From BHER01 sp051652245 (GTDB taxonomy: Bacteria; Bacillota_I; Bacilli_A; Culicoidibacterales; Culicoidibacteraceae), in the NCBI GenBank assembly GCA_051652245.1, contig JBOFTV010000089.1:1-59112 (forward strand): DNA of 59,112 nucleotides, read 5' to 3'. This document shows, piece after piece, positions 8,949 to 15,554 of the stretch (its first letter is position 1; each line of letters begins with the position of its first letter). The position numbers and the translations under genes are program-made. The notes below the pieces were generated by a model that did not search any database, was not told where the DNA came from, and saw nothing but the letters and a program-made list of their open reading frames with translations.

Positions 8949-10260
8949 TTTTGATTATCCGGTAGGTCATGTAATCTTAGTTGCTGTATCGGGTGGTCCC
9001 GATTCAATGGCGCTGCTAAGCATGCTAAATGCCAAGAATGTAGAGCTTCATGCTGTCTATATCAATCATAAGCAGCGGCCGGGGGAGAGTATTATTGAGC
9101 AAGAGGGGATCAGAATTTTTTGCCAGGAGCGCGGGATAACTTTTCATTTGGAATATATTAGTCATAAAGCGGATCATTGGTCGAATAAGCAAGCTTTCTT
9201 TAGGAATGAGCGGTATCGAATTCTTAAAAATATTGCGCGCCAGGAGAAGATTACCTACATCGCAACGGGGCATCATTTTGATGATCAAGTTGAAACAATA
9301 TTTATGAGAATGATAAAGGGGAAAAGTCCGCTGACATTTTTAGGAATTAGGCAATGTCGTATGGAGGAAGAAGTTAAAATTATCCGCCCTTTATTAAAGC
9401 TAAGGAAGACAGATTTACTTGCTTATTGTGGGGCCAATAAGGTTCCATATTGGCTCGATAGTAGCAATAAATCGGGGGAATATTTACGTAATAATATAAG
9501 AAATGAGATAATTCCCAAAATTTCATTGGAAAACCCGGTGTTTTCCGAGCATTTTTTTCAGATGGCATTAACTTTTTATGAACTTTATAATGAGAAGTTT
9601 CAGCTATTTTCAAAGGAATTTGCGCAACAAAAATCACAGGACAGGTTTGACCGTAATATTATTATTGAAAAAATGGCGGGTATGTCGACGGAGTATCGCT
9701 TAATTTATTTATCTGCCTTTCTTGTGACTGTTTTTGATTTACAGTATAAAATAAGTGAAAAGCAAACTTTGGTGCTATTAGAAAACTTAAAAGAGGAAAA
9801 ATGGTCACTAGATATTGATGGCGATTACAAGATTTGCGTACAATATTCATACATATATATAGACAAAAAGTATACGAAATATGAACTGCAACCACAGCAA
9901 CTAAAACTAGGAGAAAACTTAATTGGAAAATATAGCATAATTTGTGGGCAAGAGGAGCAACTAACGTCAAATCAAATTGCGGTATTAGCAACTGATTTTG
10001 AGGCGGGAATTTTTGTTCAGCATCCACAAATGCTTGATACAATTAGGCGTTCAGCTGGACGTAAGCGAATCAATCGCTTATATATAGACAAAAAGGTGTT
10101 GCCAATTGATCGAAAAAAGGCCCTAGTTGTAAAAAATGGCGGAACAGCAGAGGTTCTTATTGATTTAATAACTGCGAGTGTTGCGCATAGCATGATTAAC
10201 AGTACGGATGTTATTTATATTTCCTTTACCGAACAAAAAAACGAAGAGCAAAAAAATTGA
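8923..10260 (+). CDS. tilS: tRNA(Ile)-lysidine synthase
   Basis: Modifies C34 of the CAU-anticodon tRNA-Ile to lysidine with ATP and lysine, so that it reads AUA. The PP-loop SGGPDS is at residues 23-28, and the family's catalytic region with GHHFDDQVET follows. The C-terminal third holds the substrate-binding domain, which includes an RRSAGRKRINR-type segment. The start at 8923 is chosen because it places AAAGAGG 9 bases upstream and the PP-loop at the usual distance; the reading frame remains open further upstream inside divIC. The product is 445 residues, normal for the family. hpt and ftsH, which usually follow tilS in Bacillota, are missing. Confidence 0.95.
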   Translation: MKQQQKIGDFDYPVGHVILVAVSGGPDSMALLSMLNAKNVELHAVYINHKQRPGESIIEQEGIRIFCQERGITFHLEYISHKADHWSNKQAFFRNERYRILKNIARQEKITYIATGHHFDDQVETIFMRMIKGKSPLTFLGIRQCRMEEEVKIIRPLLKLRKTDLLAYCGANKVPYWLDSSNKSGEYLRNNIRNEIIPKISLENPVFSEHFFQMALTFYELYNEKFQLFSKEFAQQKSQDRFDRNIIIEKMAGMSTEYRLIYLSAFLVTVFDLQYKISEKQTLVLLENLKEEKWSLDIDGDYKICVQYSYIYIDKKYTKYELQPQQLKLGENLIGKYSIICGQEEQLTSNQIAVLATDFEAGIFVQHPQMLDTIRRSAGRKRINRLYIDKKVLPIDRKKALVVKNGGTAEVLIDLITASVAHSMINSTDVIYISFTEQKNEEQKN

Positions 10261-10334
10261 TGTAGATAGCTGATTAATTTATAGCTGGTTAGAAGAGCGG
10301 AGAAACAGTTGCTTACAGAGTTTATCTTTTTCTC

Positions 10335-10363
10335 TTGTAATATCTTTGTTTTTATGATATTAT
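10335..10363 (+). promoter_or_regulatory. Promoter of the peptide-binding lipoprotein transcript
   Basis: TTGTAA at 10335-10340, a 17-base spacer and TATTAT at 10358-10363, the latter preceded by TGA (extended -10). It lies about 270 bases before the lipoprotein start, so the transcript carries a long leader. Confidence 0.7.
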
Positions 10364-10392
10364 TACTCTAAATTAAAAAAAGGATGATTGTA

Positions 10393-10431
10393 ATGAAGGT
10401 CATAAGAAAAACAAATATGCTAATGTGTTAG
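10393..10431 (+). CDS. Possible 12-codon leader peptide
   Basis: A short open frame coding MKVIRKTNMLMC begins about 30 bases downstream of the promoter and is preceded by AAAGGATG as a ribosome binding site. Its last four codons are Met, Leu, Met and Cys. A stem-loop begins 2 bases after its stop codon and a terminator lies 100 bases further on. This is the layout of a translated attenuator leader. Alternatively the peptide could be a chance frame, or a small signalling peptide made beside a peptide-binding protein. Confidence 0.4.
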   Translation: MKVIRKTNMLMC

Positions 10432-10432
10432 C

Positions 10433-10464
10433 GAACTTGGAATAGTAAAGGCTATTTGAAGTTC
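10433..10464 (+). promoter_or_regulatory. Leader stem-loop after the short ORF
   Basis: GAACT (10433-10437) pairs with AGTTC (10460-10464) and AATAG (10441-10445) with CTATT (10452-10456), separated by a 3x3 internal loop. It starts directly after the stop codon of the 12-codon frame. Confidence 0.5.
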
Positions 10465-10479
10465 TGTTTCGCGTTTTCA

Positions 10480-10568
10480 GAGAAGTTTTTCTAAATGGGA
10501 TTTGTAGTCAAAAGATGGCATGTTTTTTTAGAAGAATTTCTCAAAGTGAGTAATTCTTTTTTTATTTT
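10480..10568 (+). terminator. Attenuator-like terminator with possible antiterminator
   Basis: The terminator is AGAATTTCTC (10533-10542) against GAGTAATTCT (10548-10557) with one mismatch, then a long T tract. It lies between the promoter and the lipoprotein gene, so it must be read through. Bases 10480-10489 can pair with all ten bases of the terminator's 5' arm (two G-T wobbles), which would break it. The pairing is read by eye and has not been folded. Confidence 0.6.
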
Positions 10569-10631
10569 TAAGGTTAAAAGCGATTTTCTGATAGAAGAAT
10601 AGGCGTTAATGATGAATTGGAGGAAAACAAT

Positions 10632-12278
10632 ATGTTTAATAAAACAAGAGGTCTTCGAGGGACAAAAATAATTATCGCTACAGTCGTGGGGGCATTGCTA
10701 TTTAGTGCTTGCGCACCCGCTAAAGCTGATGGACAAAAGGCTTTACGCTTATCAGTATCATCAGATATTACAACGCTAGATAGTTTGACAGTTTCAGTTG
10801 CCACAAGTGCCCAGATAATTGGAAATATCCAAGAGGGGTTAACAACATATGCAGCGGATGGTAAAATAATTGGCGGGATTGCTGAAAGTTGGACGGTATC
10901 TCCAGATCAATTGACGTATAATTTCAAGCTACGCCAATCAAAATGGGAAAATGGGGAAGATGTAACGGCTGCAGATTTTGTTTTTGCGTGGCAAAAAGTA
11001 GCAACATTACCAACCTCAGCTTATAAAACACATCTTAAAAATTTTGTAAACGGTGTTGCTGTTGCCAAAGGTGAGGTGTCACCGCAGCAGCTAGGTGCCA
11101 CGGCAATTTCAGCGACTGAATTAGAGATTAAATTGACACAGCCAACACCATATTTATTAGATTTACTGGCTTTCCCATCTTTTCTACCAGTTAAGCAGTC
11201 ATTCTACGAGCAAGTAGGTGCTGATAAATATGGGACATCGCAAGAAACGGTGCTTGCAAATGGCCCATTTAAGTTAGCGTCATTTGCCGGTGACTCAGAA
11301 ATTAAACTGGCTAAAAATGACCTGTATTGGGATATCAAAAATGTTGATTTAGACGCTATTTCTATTCGTGTGATAAAGCAGGCGGAAACGCAATCAAGCC
11401 TATATGATGCAAAAGAATTAGATGCATTGGTGCTAACAACCAATCTGTTGGATAAATATAAAGAGCAAAAAACGCCAATTCTTGTGGAACAGCAACCAAG
11501 AATGTCATATCTATATTTGTCGGGTAATACAAAAGTGTCAGCTCCCTTATTAGAAAACAAGAGTTTTAGGCAAGCAATTGCTCATGCAATTGATAAAGAG
11601 TTAATTACTGAAAAAGTGCTTAAAGATGGGTCTGTAGCAGCTGAATATATGATGCCAAAAGGTCTAGTAGAAAAAAATAAGGTTGATTTTCGTGAATATA
11701 GCGGTAAATATAACACGCCAATTTTTAACGTTACGAAGGCAAAAGCATTTTTAGAAGAAGCAAAGCAGTCATTAGGAACAAGTAGCCCTTTTATTGTGGA
11801 CGTATTGATAAATGATAGTGAAACAAATAGGAAGGTGTTTGAAAGCGTAAAAGCGCAGGTGGAAGAAAATTTACCAGAAATCAAGTTTAATATAAATATA
11901 ATACCGGCAGCAAGCTTTAATGGTATTTTGCGTGAAAAGGCAACACCAGCAGCGAATACAGGTTGGGTAGCTGGATTTAAGGATCCAATTACATTTTTAG
12001 AAACATTTCAAACAGGCAGAAGCCTTAATTATTCATCATATTCTAATCCAAAATATGATGAATTAATTAAAGCAACGGATTCAGTTGAATTAGCAGAGGA
12101 TCAAACTAAGCGTTGGGATGCTTTTGTTGAAGCGGAAGCGGTGTTATTGGAAGATTTTATAATTTTACCATTATACCAGCAAGGGCAACAAACACTAATT
12201 GCACCTTATGTAAAAGGTTTGAAGCTAAGCCCAACAATTCCTAGTGTTTTCTATAAATATATTAAAATTGAAAAATAA
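10632..12278 (+). CDS. Oligopeptide-binding lipoprotein (OppA-like, SBP family 5)
   Basis: Extracellular substrate-binding lipoprotein of a peptide ABC importer, 548 residues. The signal peptide ends in the lipobox LFSAC, with Cys27 as the lipid-modified residue. The mature part shows family-5 features: DITTLDSL near the N-terminus, the EGLTTYAADGKIIGGIAESW segment, the LTYNFKLRQ-W-NGEDVTAADFVFAW segment, and FRQAIAHAIDK. I chose the ATG at 10632, which has GGAGG 8 bases upstream, over the TTG at 10617. No permease or ATPase genes are next to it, so it is an orphan that probably uses a system encoded elsewhere. Its long leader suggests regulated expression. Confidence 0.9.
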   Translation: MFNKTRGLRGTKIIIATVVGALLFSACAPAKADGQKALRLSVSSDITTLDSLTVSVATSAQIIGNIQEGLTTYAADGKIIGGIAESWTVSPDQLTYNFKLRQSKWENGEDVTAADFVFAWQKVATLPTSAYKTHLKNFVNGVAVAKGEVSPQQLGATAISATELEIKLTQPTPYLLDLLAFPSFLPVKQSFYEQVGADKYGTSQETVLANGPFKLASFAGDSEIKLAKNDLYWDIKNVDLDAISIRVIKQAETQSSLYDAKELDALVLTTNLLDKYKEQKTPILVEQQPRMSYLYLSGNTKVSAPLLENKSFRQAIAHAIDKELITEKVLKDGSVAAEYMMPKGLVEKNKVDFREYSGKYNTPIFNVTKAKAFLEEAKQSLGTSSPFIVDVLINDSETNRKVFESVKAQVEENLPEIKFNINIIPAASFNGILREKATPAANTGWVAGFKDPITFLETFQTGRSLNYSSYSNPKYDELIKATDSVELAEDQTKRWDAFVEAEAVLLEDFIILPLYQQGQQTLIAPYVKGLKLSPTIPSVFYKYIKIEK

Positions 12279-12341
12279 ATTGGTCTAAAAGGGATTTTGC
12301 TCTTGGTAAACGGCAACAATTTTTTGCGGTTTAGTTGGAAA

Positions 12342-12386
12342 AAAAGAAGAATCGATGCGTTACCAAATAGCATCGATTCTTCTTTT
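12342..12386. terminator. Bidirectional terminator
   Basis: A 17-bp perfect stem (12342-12358 with 12370-12386) around an 11-base loop, with A-rich and T-rich flanks, so it can act in both directions. It lies between the convergent lipoprotein gene and the small minus-strand gene. Confidence 0.9.
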
Positions 12387-12392
12387 GTTAGA

Positions 12393-12698
12393 TTAGCGGC
12401 GATAATTTCTGAGTGCAACTAAGTATTTGATGTTTCCCTGATCATAATCAAAGGTTACACGGATATTTTTTCTGATGTAGTTGTAGACTGCTTCATTGTA
12501 ATCAGCTTTTAGGCCGGGTATTTGAATTCTATCTAAATCAACATTGACAAAAAGTTCAGTTCCAAAGGGTGTGTTTTTCTGGTATATTTTGACATTGGTG
12601 CTGTAGTTTGTATCATATGCTTTTACATAGATATCAGGTGAGATGGCAATGTTGAGGATTTCACATAATTGTGTTCTAAATTTCAGTTCAACGGACAT
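12393..12698 (-). CDS. Small protein of unknown function (101 aa)
   Basis: Not recognised. Evidence for a gene: it has its own promoter (TTGGAA, 17 bases, TATAAT), an AAAGG ribosome binding site near the ATG at 12698, and a strong terminator directly after the stop. The frame stays open to 12761, but that longer start would lie upstream of the likely transcription start. The product has no signal peptide or membrane segment, mixes beta-strand-like and charged stretches, and ends in a basic RNYRR. It contains one cysteine (residue 12), so a metal site is unlikely. No function is assigned. Confidence 0.7.
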   Translation of the reverse strand: MSVELKFRTQLCEILNIAISPDIYVKAYDTNYSTNVKIYQKNTPFGTELFVNVDLDRIQIPGLKADYNEAVYNYIRKNIRVTFDYDQGNIKYLVALRNYRR

Positions 12699-12732
12699 AT
12701 TAATCAACCTTTCGTTTATATACATTTTGGTT

Positions 12733-12761
12733 ATTATACTATTAATATCGTAAAGTTCCAA
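12733..12761 (-). promoter_or_regulatory. Promoter of the 101-aa gene
   Basis: On the minus strand: TTGGAA (12756-12761), a 17-base spacer and TATAAT (12733-12738). Confidence 0.7.
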
Positions 12762-12895
12762 GGATTTTCCTTTTTTTTATCATGCGAGGATAAAAGCTTG
12801 CGAAAAAACTTCAAATTATCACTGAAATATGCTATAATTATCTTTAGCAATTATGTAGTGAATTACATGTTGAATGAATTATTTTTCGATTTGAA

Positions 12896-12924
12896 TTGAC
12901 AAAAAGAAAGATAAATCATATAAT
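12896..12924 (+). promoter_or_regulatory. Consensus promoter of yceD-rpmF
   Basis: A perfect TTGACA (12896-12901), 17 bases and a perfect TATAAT (12919-12924). A second candidate, an extended TGC-TATAAT, lies near 12833. Such strength suits a ribosomal protein operon. Confidence 0.9.
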
Positions 12925-12957
12925 ATTGTTGTTTGCTTAAACCGAGGGGTTGATGGA

Positions 12958-13458
12958 ATGCTTTCATGGCATTTTAGGGAGCTTGTAAAGAGTCCTGTAA
13001 CATTTGTAGAACAATTATCGTATCCTGAATTAGTGGAACAAAGATTTGATATTGTGTCGTTAGATTCAATATCTGTTAGCGGAACAATTCAATTCAATGG
13101 AAACCGTGGTAAGTTACAAATGAAAGTAAATGTTGTTGCATCTGTATTAGCAGCAAATACTGGTGAAGTAGTTCCATTCAATGATGAAATTGAAATTGAA
13201 GAAACACTTTCATTGCTAGTCAACGATTTTATAGACGCAGAAGCTGAAATGATTGATTTGAATCAATATGTTCAAACAATGATAGATGTATCGATTCCGA
13301 CTCATGTAGTAGATGATCGAGGTGCGAAAGTAGCGACAGTTGGAAACAATTGGTCGATGGTTGATGAAGATGATTATGTTTCAACAAAAGAAATTGTGAC
13401 AGAGCAAAAGAAATTATCAAACCTTTCAGCGTTATTAGCTCAAAAAATAAATAAATAA
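12958..13458 (+). CDS. yceD: YceD family protein (DUF177)
   Basis: DUF177/YceD protein of 166 residues; B. subtilis YlbN is a homologue. The family is consistently found directly before rpmF and has been linked to 23S rRNA metabolism. Here it precedes rpmF by 15 bases. It has an N-terminal beta-rich part, a central acidic DEIEIEETLSLLVNDFIDAEAEMIDL segment, and the typical end at about residues 120-166. The usual family cysteine pairs are absent. GAGGGG lies about 9 bases before the ATG. Confidence 0.85.
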   Translation: MLSWHFRELVKSPVTFVEQLSYPELVEQRFDIVSLDSISVSGTIQFNGNRGKLQMKVNVVASVLAANTGEVVPFNDEIEIEETLSLLVNDFIDAEAEMIDLNQYVQTMIDVSIPTHVVDDRGAKVATVGNNWSMVDEDDYVSTKEIVTEQKKLSNLSALLAQKINK

Positions 13459-13473
13459 AGGAGGATGTGTCCC

Positions 13474-13656
13474 ATGGCAGTACCTTTTCGCCGGACGTCA
13501 AAAGCAGTTAAAAGAAAACGTCGTACACATTTTAAATTAGCTCTTCCAGGAATGTCAACTTGCCCAGAATGTGGTGAGATGAAACTTGCACACCGTGTGT
13601 GTCGTGCTTGTGGTTCTTATAAAGGAAGACAAGTGTTAACTGTAAATGAACAATAA
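13474..13656 (+). CDS. rpmF: 50S ribosomal protein L32
   Basis: Large-subunit ribosomal protein of 60 residues. It starts MAVPFRRTSKAVKRKRR, and the zinc ribbon (CPEC, then CRAC) is intact, so this is the zinc-binding (C+) form. The ATG at 13474 is chosen because AAAGGAGG lies 9 bases upstream; the in-frame ATG at 13465 directly abuts that site. Confidence 0.97.
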   Translation: MAVPFRRTSKAVKRKRRTHFKLALPGMSTCPECGEMKLAHRVCRACGSYKGRQVLTVNEQ

Positions 13657-13666
13657 TCAAATAAAG

Positions 13667-13714
13667 AAGACATGTATTAAATGTAATATTGCATTTAATA
13701 CATGTCTTTTTTTT
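13667..13714 (+). terminator. Terminator of yceD-rpmF
   Basis: A 17-bp perfect stem (13667-13683 with 13692-13708), 8-base loop, followed by T residues. Confidence 0.93.
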
Positions 13715-13771
13715 GTGGGAAAAGGGAGAGGGGGAGTTCTTTAAAAAGTATAGTGAAAGAGGTGAAATATC

Positions 13772-13800
13772 TTGTAATTGCCTTTGAAATAAGGTAAAAT
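13772..13800 (+). promoter_or_regulatory. Promoter of the dcw cluster
   Basis: TTGTAA (13772-13777), a 17-base spacer and TAAAAT (13795-13800). Transcription should start near 13807, directly at the first GTGG repeat. Confidence 0.65.
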
Positions 13801-13809
13801 TTAATATAA

Positions 13810-13843
13810 GTGGAAGAAAGTGGAAGAAAGTGGGGACAAGTGG
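13810..13843 (+). promoter_or_regulatory. MraZ-box operator: four GTGG repeats at 10-base spacing
   Basis: GTGG begins at 13810, 13820, 13830 and 13840, exactly one helical turn apart, the last touching the mraZ ATG. MraZ binds GTGG/TGGG-type direct repeats with this period upstream of its own gene in E. coli and Mollicutes. The array covers the transcription start and the ribosome binding region, which suits autorepression of the cell-wall cluster. Confidence 0.85.
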
Positions 13844-14281
13844 ATGTTGATAGGCGAGTTTCATCATAGTTTAGATGTCAAATCACGTTTAATTGTCCCA
13901 GTTAAATTCCGTGAAGAAATTGGTAGAACATTTGTGATGACTAGAGGGTTAGAAGGATGTCTATTTGTTTTCTCCCAAAAAGAGTGGGAAAATATTTCTG
14001 ATAAGATGGCGACGATGCCGCTTATGAAAAAGCAAGCAAGACAATTTTCACGAATGTTTCTTTCAGGAGCGGCAGAGGTGGATGTTGATAAAAATGGTCG
14101 CTTTATTATTCCACAAGTATTACAGAATTTTGCGCAATTAGAAAAGGATTGTGTAATCATTGGTGTCCAAGATAGGTTGGAAATTTGGAGCAAGAGTAGA
14201 TGGACGGAATTCTGTGAAGATTCTTTTGATCAATACGAAGAGATTGCGGAGCAGTTAATTGAATTTGAAATTAAATTATAA
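13844..14281 (+). CDS. mraZ: Transcriptional regulator MraZ
   Basis: DNA-binding regulator of the division and cell-wall cluster, related to AbrB/SpoVT swapped-hairpin proteins. The 145-aa product has two MraZ half-domains: FHHSLDVKSRLIVPVKFRE in the first and AEVDVDKNGRFIIPQ in the second, each with the D-K-GR/SR turn. The start at 13844 is chosen because the product then begins MLIGEF, as in the family; the longer frame from 13820 would begin inside the operator. The likely operator directly overlaps its start. Confidence 0.95.
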   Translation: MLIGEFHHSLDVKSRLIVPVKFREEIGRTFVMTRGLEGCLFVFSQKEWENISDKMATMPLMKKQARQFSRMFLSGAAEVDVDKNGRFIIPQVLQNFAQLEKDCVIIGVQDRLEIWSKSRWTEFCEDSFDQYEEIAEQLIEFEIKL

Positions 14282-14300
14282 TGAAAATGAGGTGTGAGTT

Positions 14301-15233
14301 GTGTTTAGTCAGCATATTAGTGTGTTAAAAGATGAGGTAATAGATTTGTTGAATATTAGAGCGGAAGGGATATACATTGACTGTACTTTAGGAGCTGGGG
14401 GGCATGCATCTGCGATACTAAAAAGGCTTACGACAGGGCATTTATATGCATTTGATCAGGATAAGACAGCAATTGAGATAGCAGATGGTCGCTTGGCTTT
14501 AATTGGCGAAAATTATACAATAATTGAGAGTAACTTTGAAGGAATAAAACAAGAGCTAGCACAGTATCATATTGTTGGAGCAGATGGCATATTATTTGAT
14601 ATTGGTGTCTCTAGTATGCAGCTGGATCAAGAGCAGCGAGGGTTTAGTTATCGATTCGATGCACCACTGGACATGCGAATGGATTTGTCAGCAGAAGTAA
14701 CGGCTAAAACAGTGGTCAATGAATATAGCGTTGGGGACTTGATTAGAATTTTTTACCAATATGGGGAAGAATCATATGCTAAGCCAATTGCTAAAAATAT
14801 TGCTAAGCAGAGGTTGTTAAAACCAATTGAATCAACATTTGAATTAGTTGAAATTATTAAAGCTTCGATGCCAATGAAAAAGCAACGATTAAAACATCCA
14901 GCAAAGAAAATTTTCCAGGCGATTAGAATAGAAGTTAATAATGAGCTAGAGGTTTTTGAAACAGCGTTAGTTCAAGCAATCGAATTACTCAATCCGGGTG
15001 GCCGACTGGCTGTAATTACATTTCATTCATTGGAAGATAAAATTTGCAAACGTATTTTTAATCAATATGGTAAAACAAAGGGTCCAGACAATGAATTAGA
15101 AAGATTGGTTATTGCGCCAAAACAAACGAGTGCTAAATTAATTACAACTAAGCCACTTGTAGCAGGAGAAATAGAACTAGGTAATAACAGACGTGCACAG
15201 AGTGCGAAATTACGTGTGTTAGAGAAAAGATAA
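14301..15233 (+). CDS. rsmH: 16S rRNA (cytosine(1402)-N(4))-methyltransferase
   Basis: RsmH (MraW) methylates N4 of C1402 in the 16S rRNA P site with SAM. Motifs: DCTLGAGGHA (about residues 28-37) for SAM binding, DIGVSSMQLD and the RGFSYR loop, MRMD, and the C-terminal ITFHSLEDK. The start is a GTG with GAGGTG 6 bases upstream. The 310-aa length is standard. It follows mraZ by 19 bases, as in nearly all dcw clusters. Confidence 0.97.
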   Translation: MFSQHISVLKDEVIDLLNIRAEGIYIDCTLGAGGHASAILKRLTTGHLYAFDQDKTAIEIADGRLALIGENYTIIESNFEGIKQELAQYHIVGADGILFDIGVSSMQLDQEQRGFSYRFDAPLDMRMDLSAEVTAKTVVNEYSVGDLIRIFYQYGEESYAKPIAKNIAKQRLLKPIESTFELVEIIKASMPMKKQRLKHPAKKIFQAIRIEVNNELEVFETALVQAIELLNPGGRLAVITFHSLEDKICKRIFNQYGKTKGPDNELERLVIAPKQTSAKLITTKPLVAGEIELGNNRRAQSAKLRVLEKR

Positions 15234-15254
15234 AAACTAAAGGAGCGAAAAACA

Positions 15255-15539
15255 ATGAAAAAGTCCAATAAAAAATTATTTAAAATTGAAAAAATGATTA
15301 TAGCAGCTTTATTAGCTGTAGCAATCGCAACGCCATTTTTAGTGCTCACATTAACTTCGGTATCCCTTGCTTTTTCAAGAGATATTGTAGCAGTGGATAA
15401 AGAAATTGAAATAACTAAACAGGAAGTTAATGAACTAGAAGTCGAAAAGCAAGAAAAATTAAAAATTGATAGAATTGAGGGCTATGCAGCTGAAGGCGGT
15501 CTTGCTGTTAACCAAGATCGCGTAAGAAGCGTTAATTAG
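15255..15539 (+). CDS. ftsL: Cell division protein FtsL
   Basis: Small bitopic division protein of 94 residues. It has a basic N-terminus, a membrane segment (about 15-40) and a short Glu/Lys coiled coil (about 46-70) of the type that pairs with DivIC. Sequence identity in this family is low. The call rests on topology, size and position between rsmH and the septal transpeptidase. GGAG lies 8 bases before the ATG. Confidence 0.85.
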   Translation: MKKSNKKLFKIEKMIIAALLAVAIATPFLVLTLTSVSLAFSRDIVAVDKEIEITKQEVNELEVEKQEKLKIDRIEGYAAEGGLAVNQDRVRSVN

Positions 15540-15554
15540 TGAGTGGTGTAGAAA

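Noticed and set aside
12669..12899. 76-codon plus-strand frame opposite the 101-aa gene
   Set aside because: It covers the promoter and start of the minus-strand gene, has no ribosome binding site and no recognisable domain.
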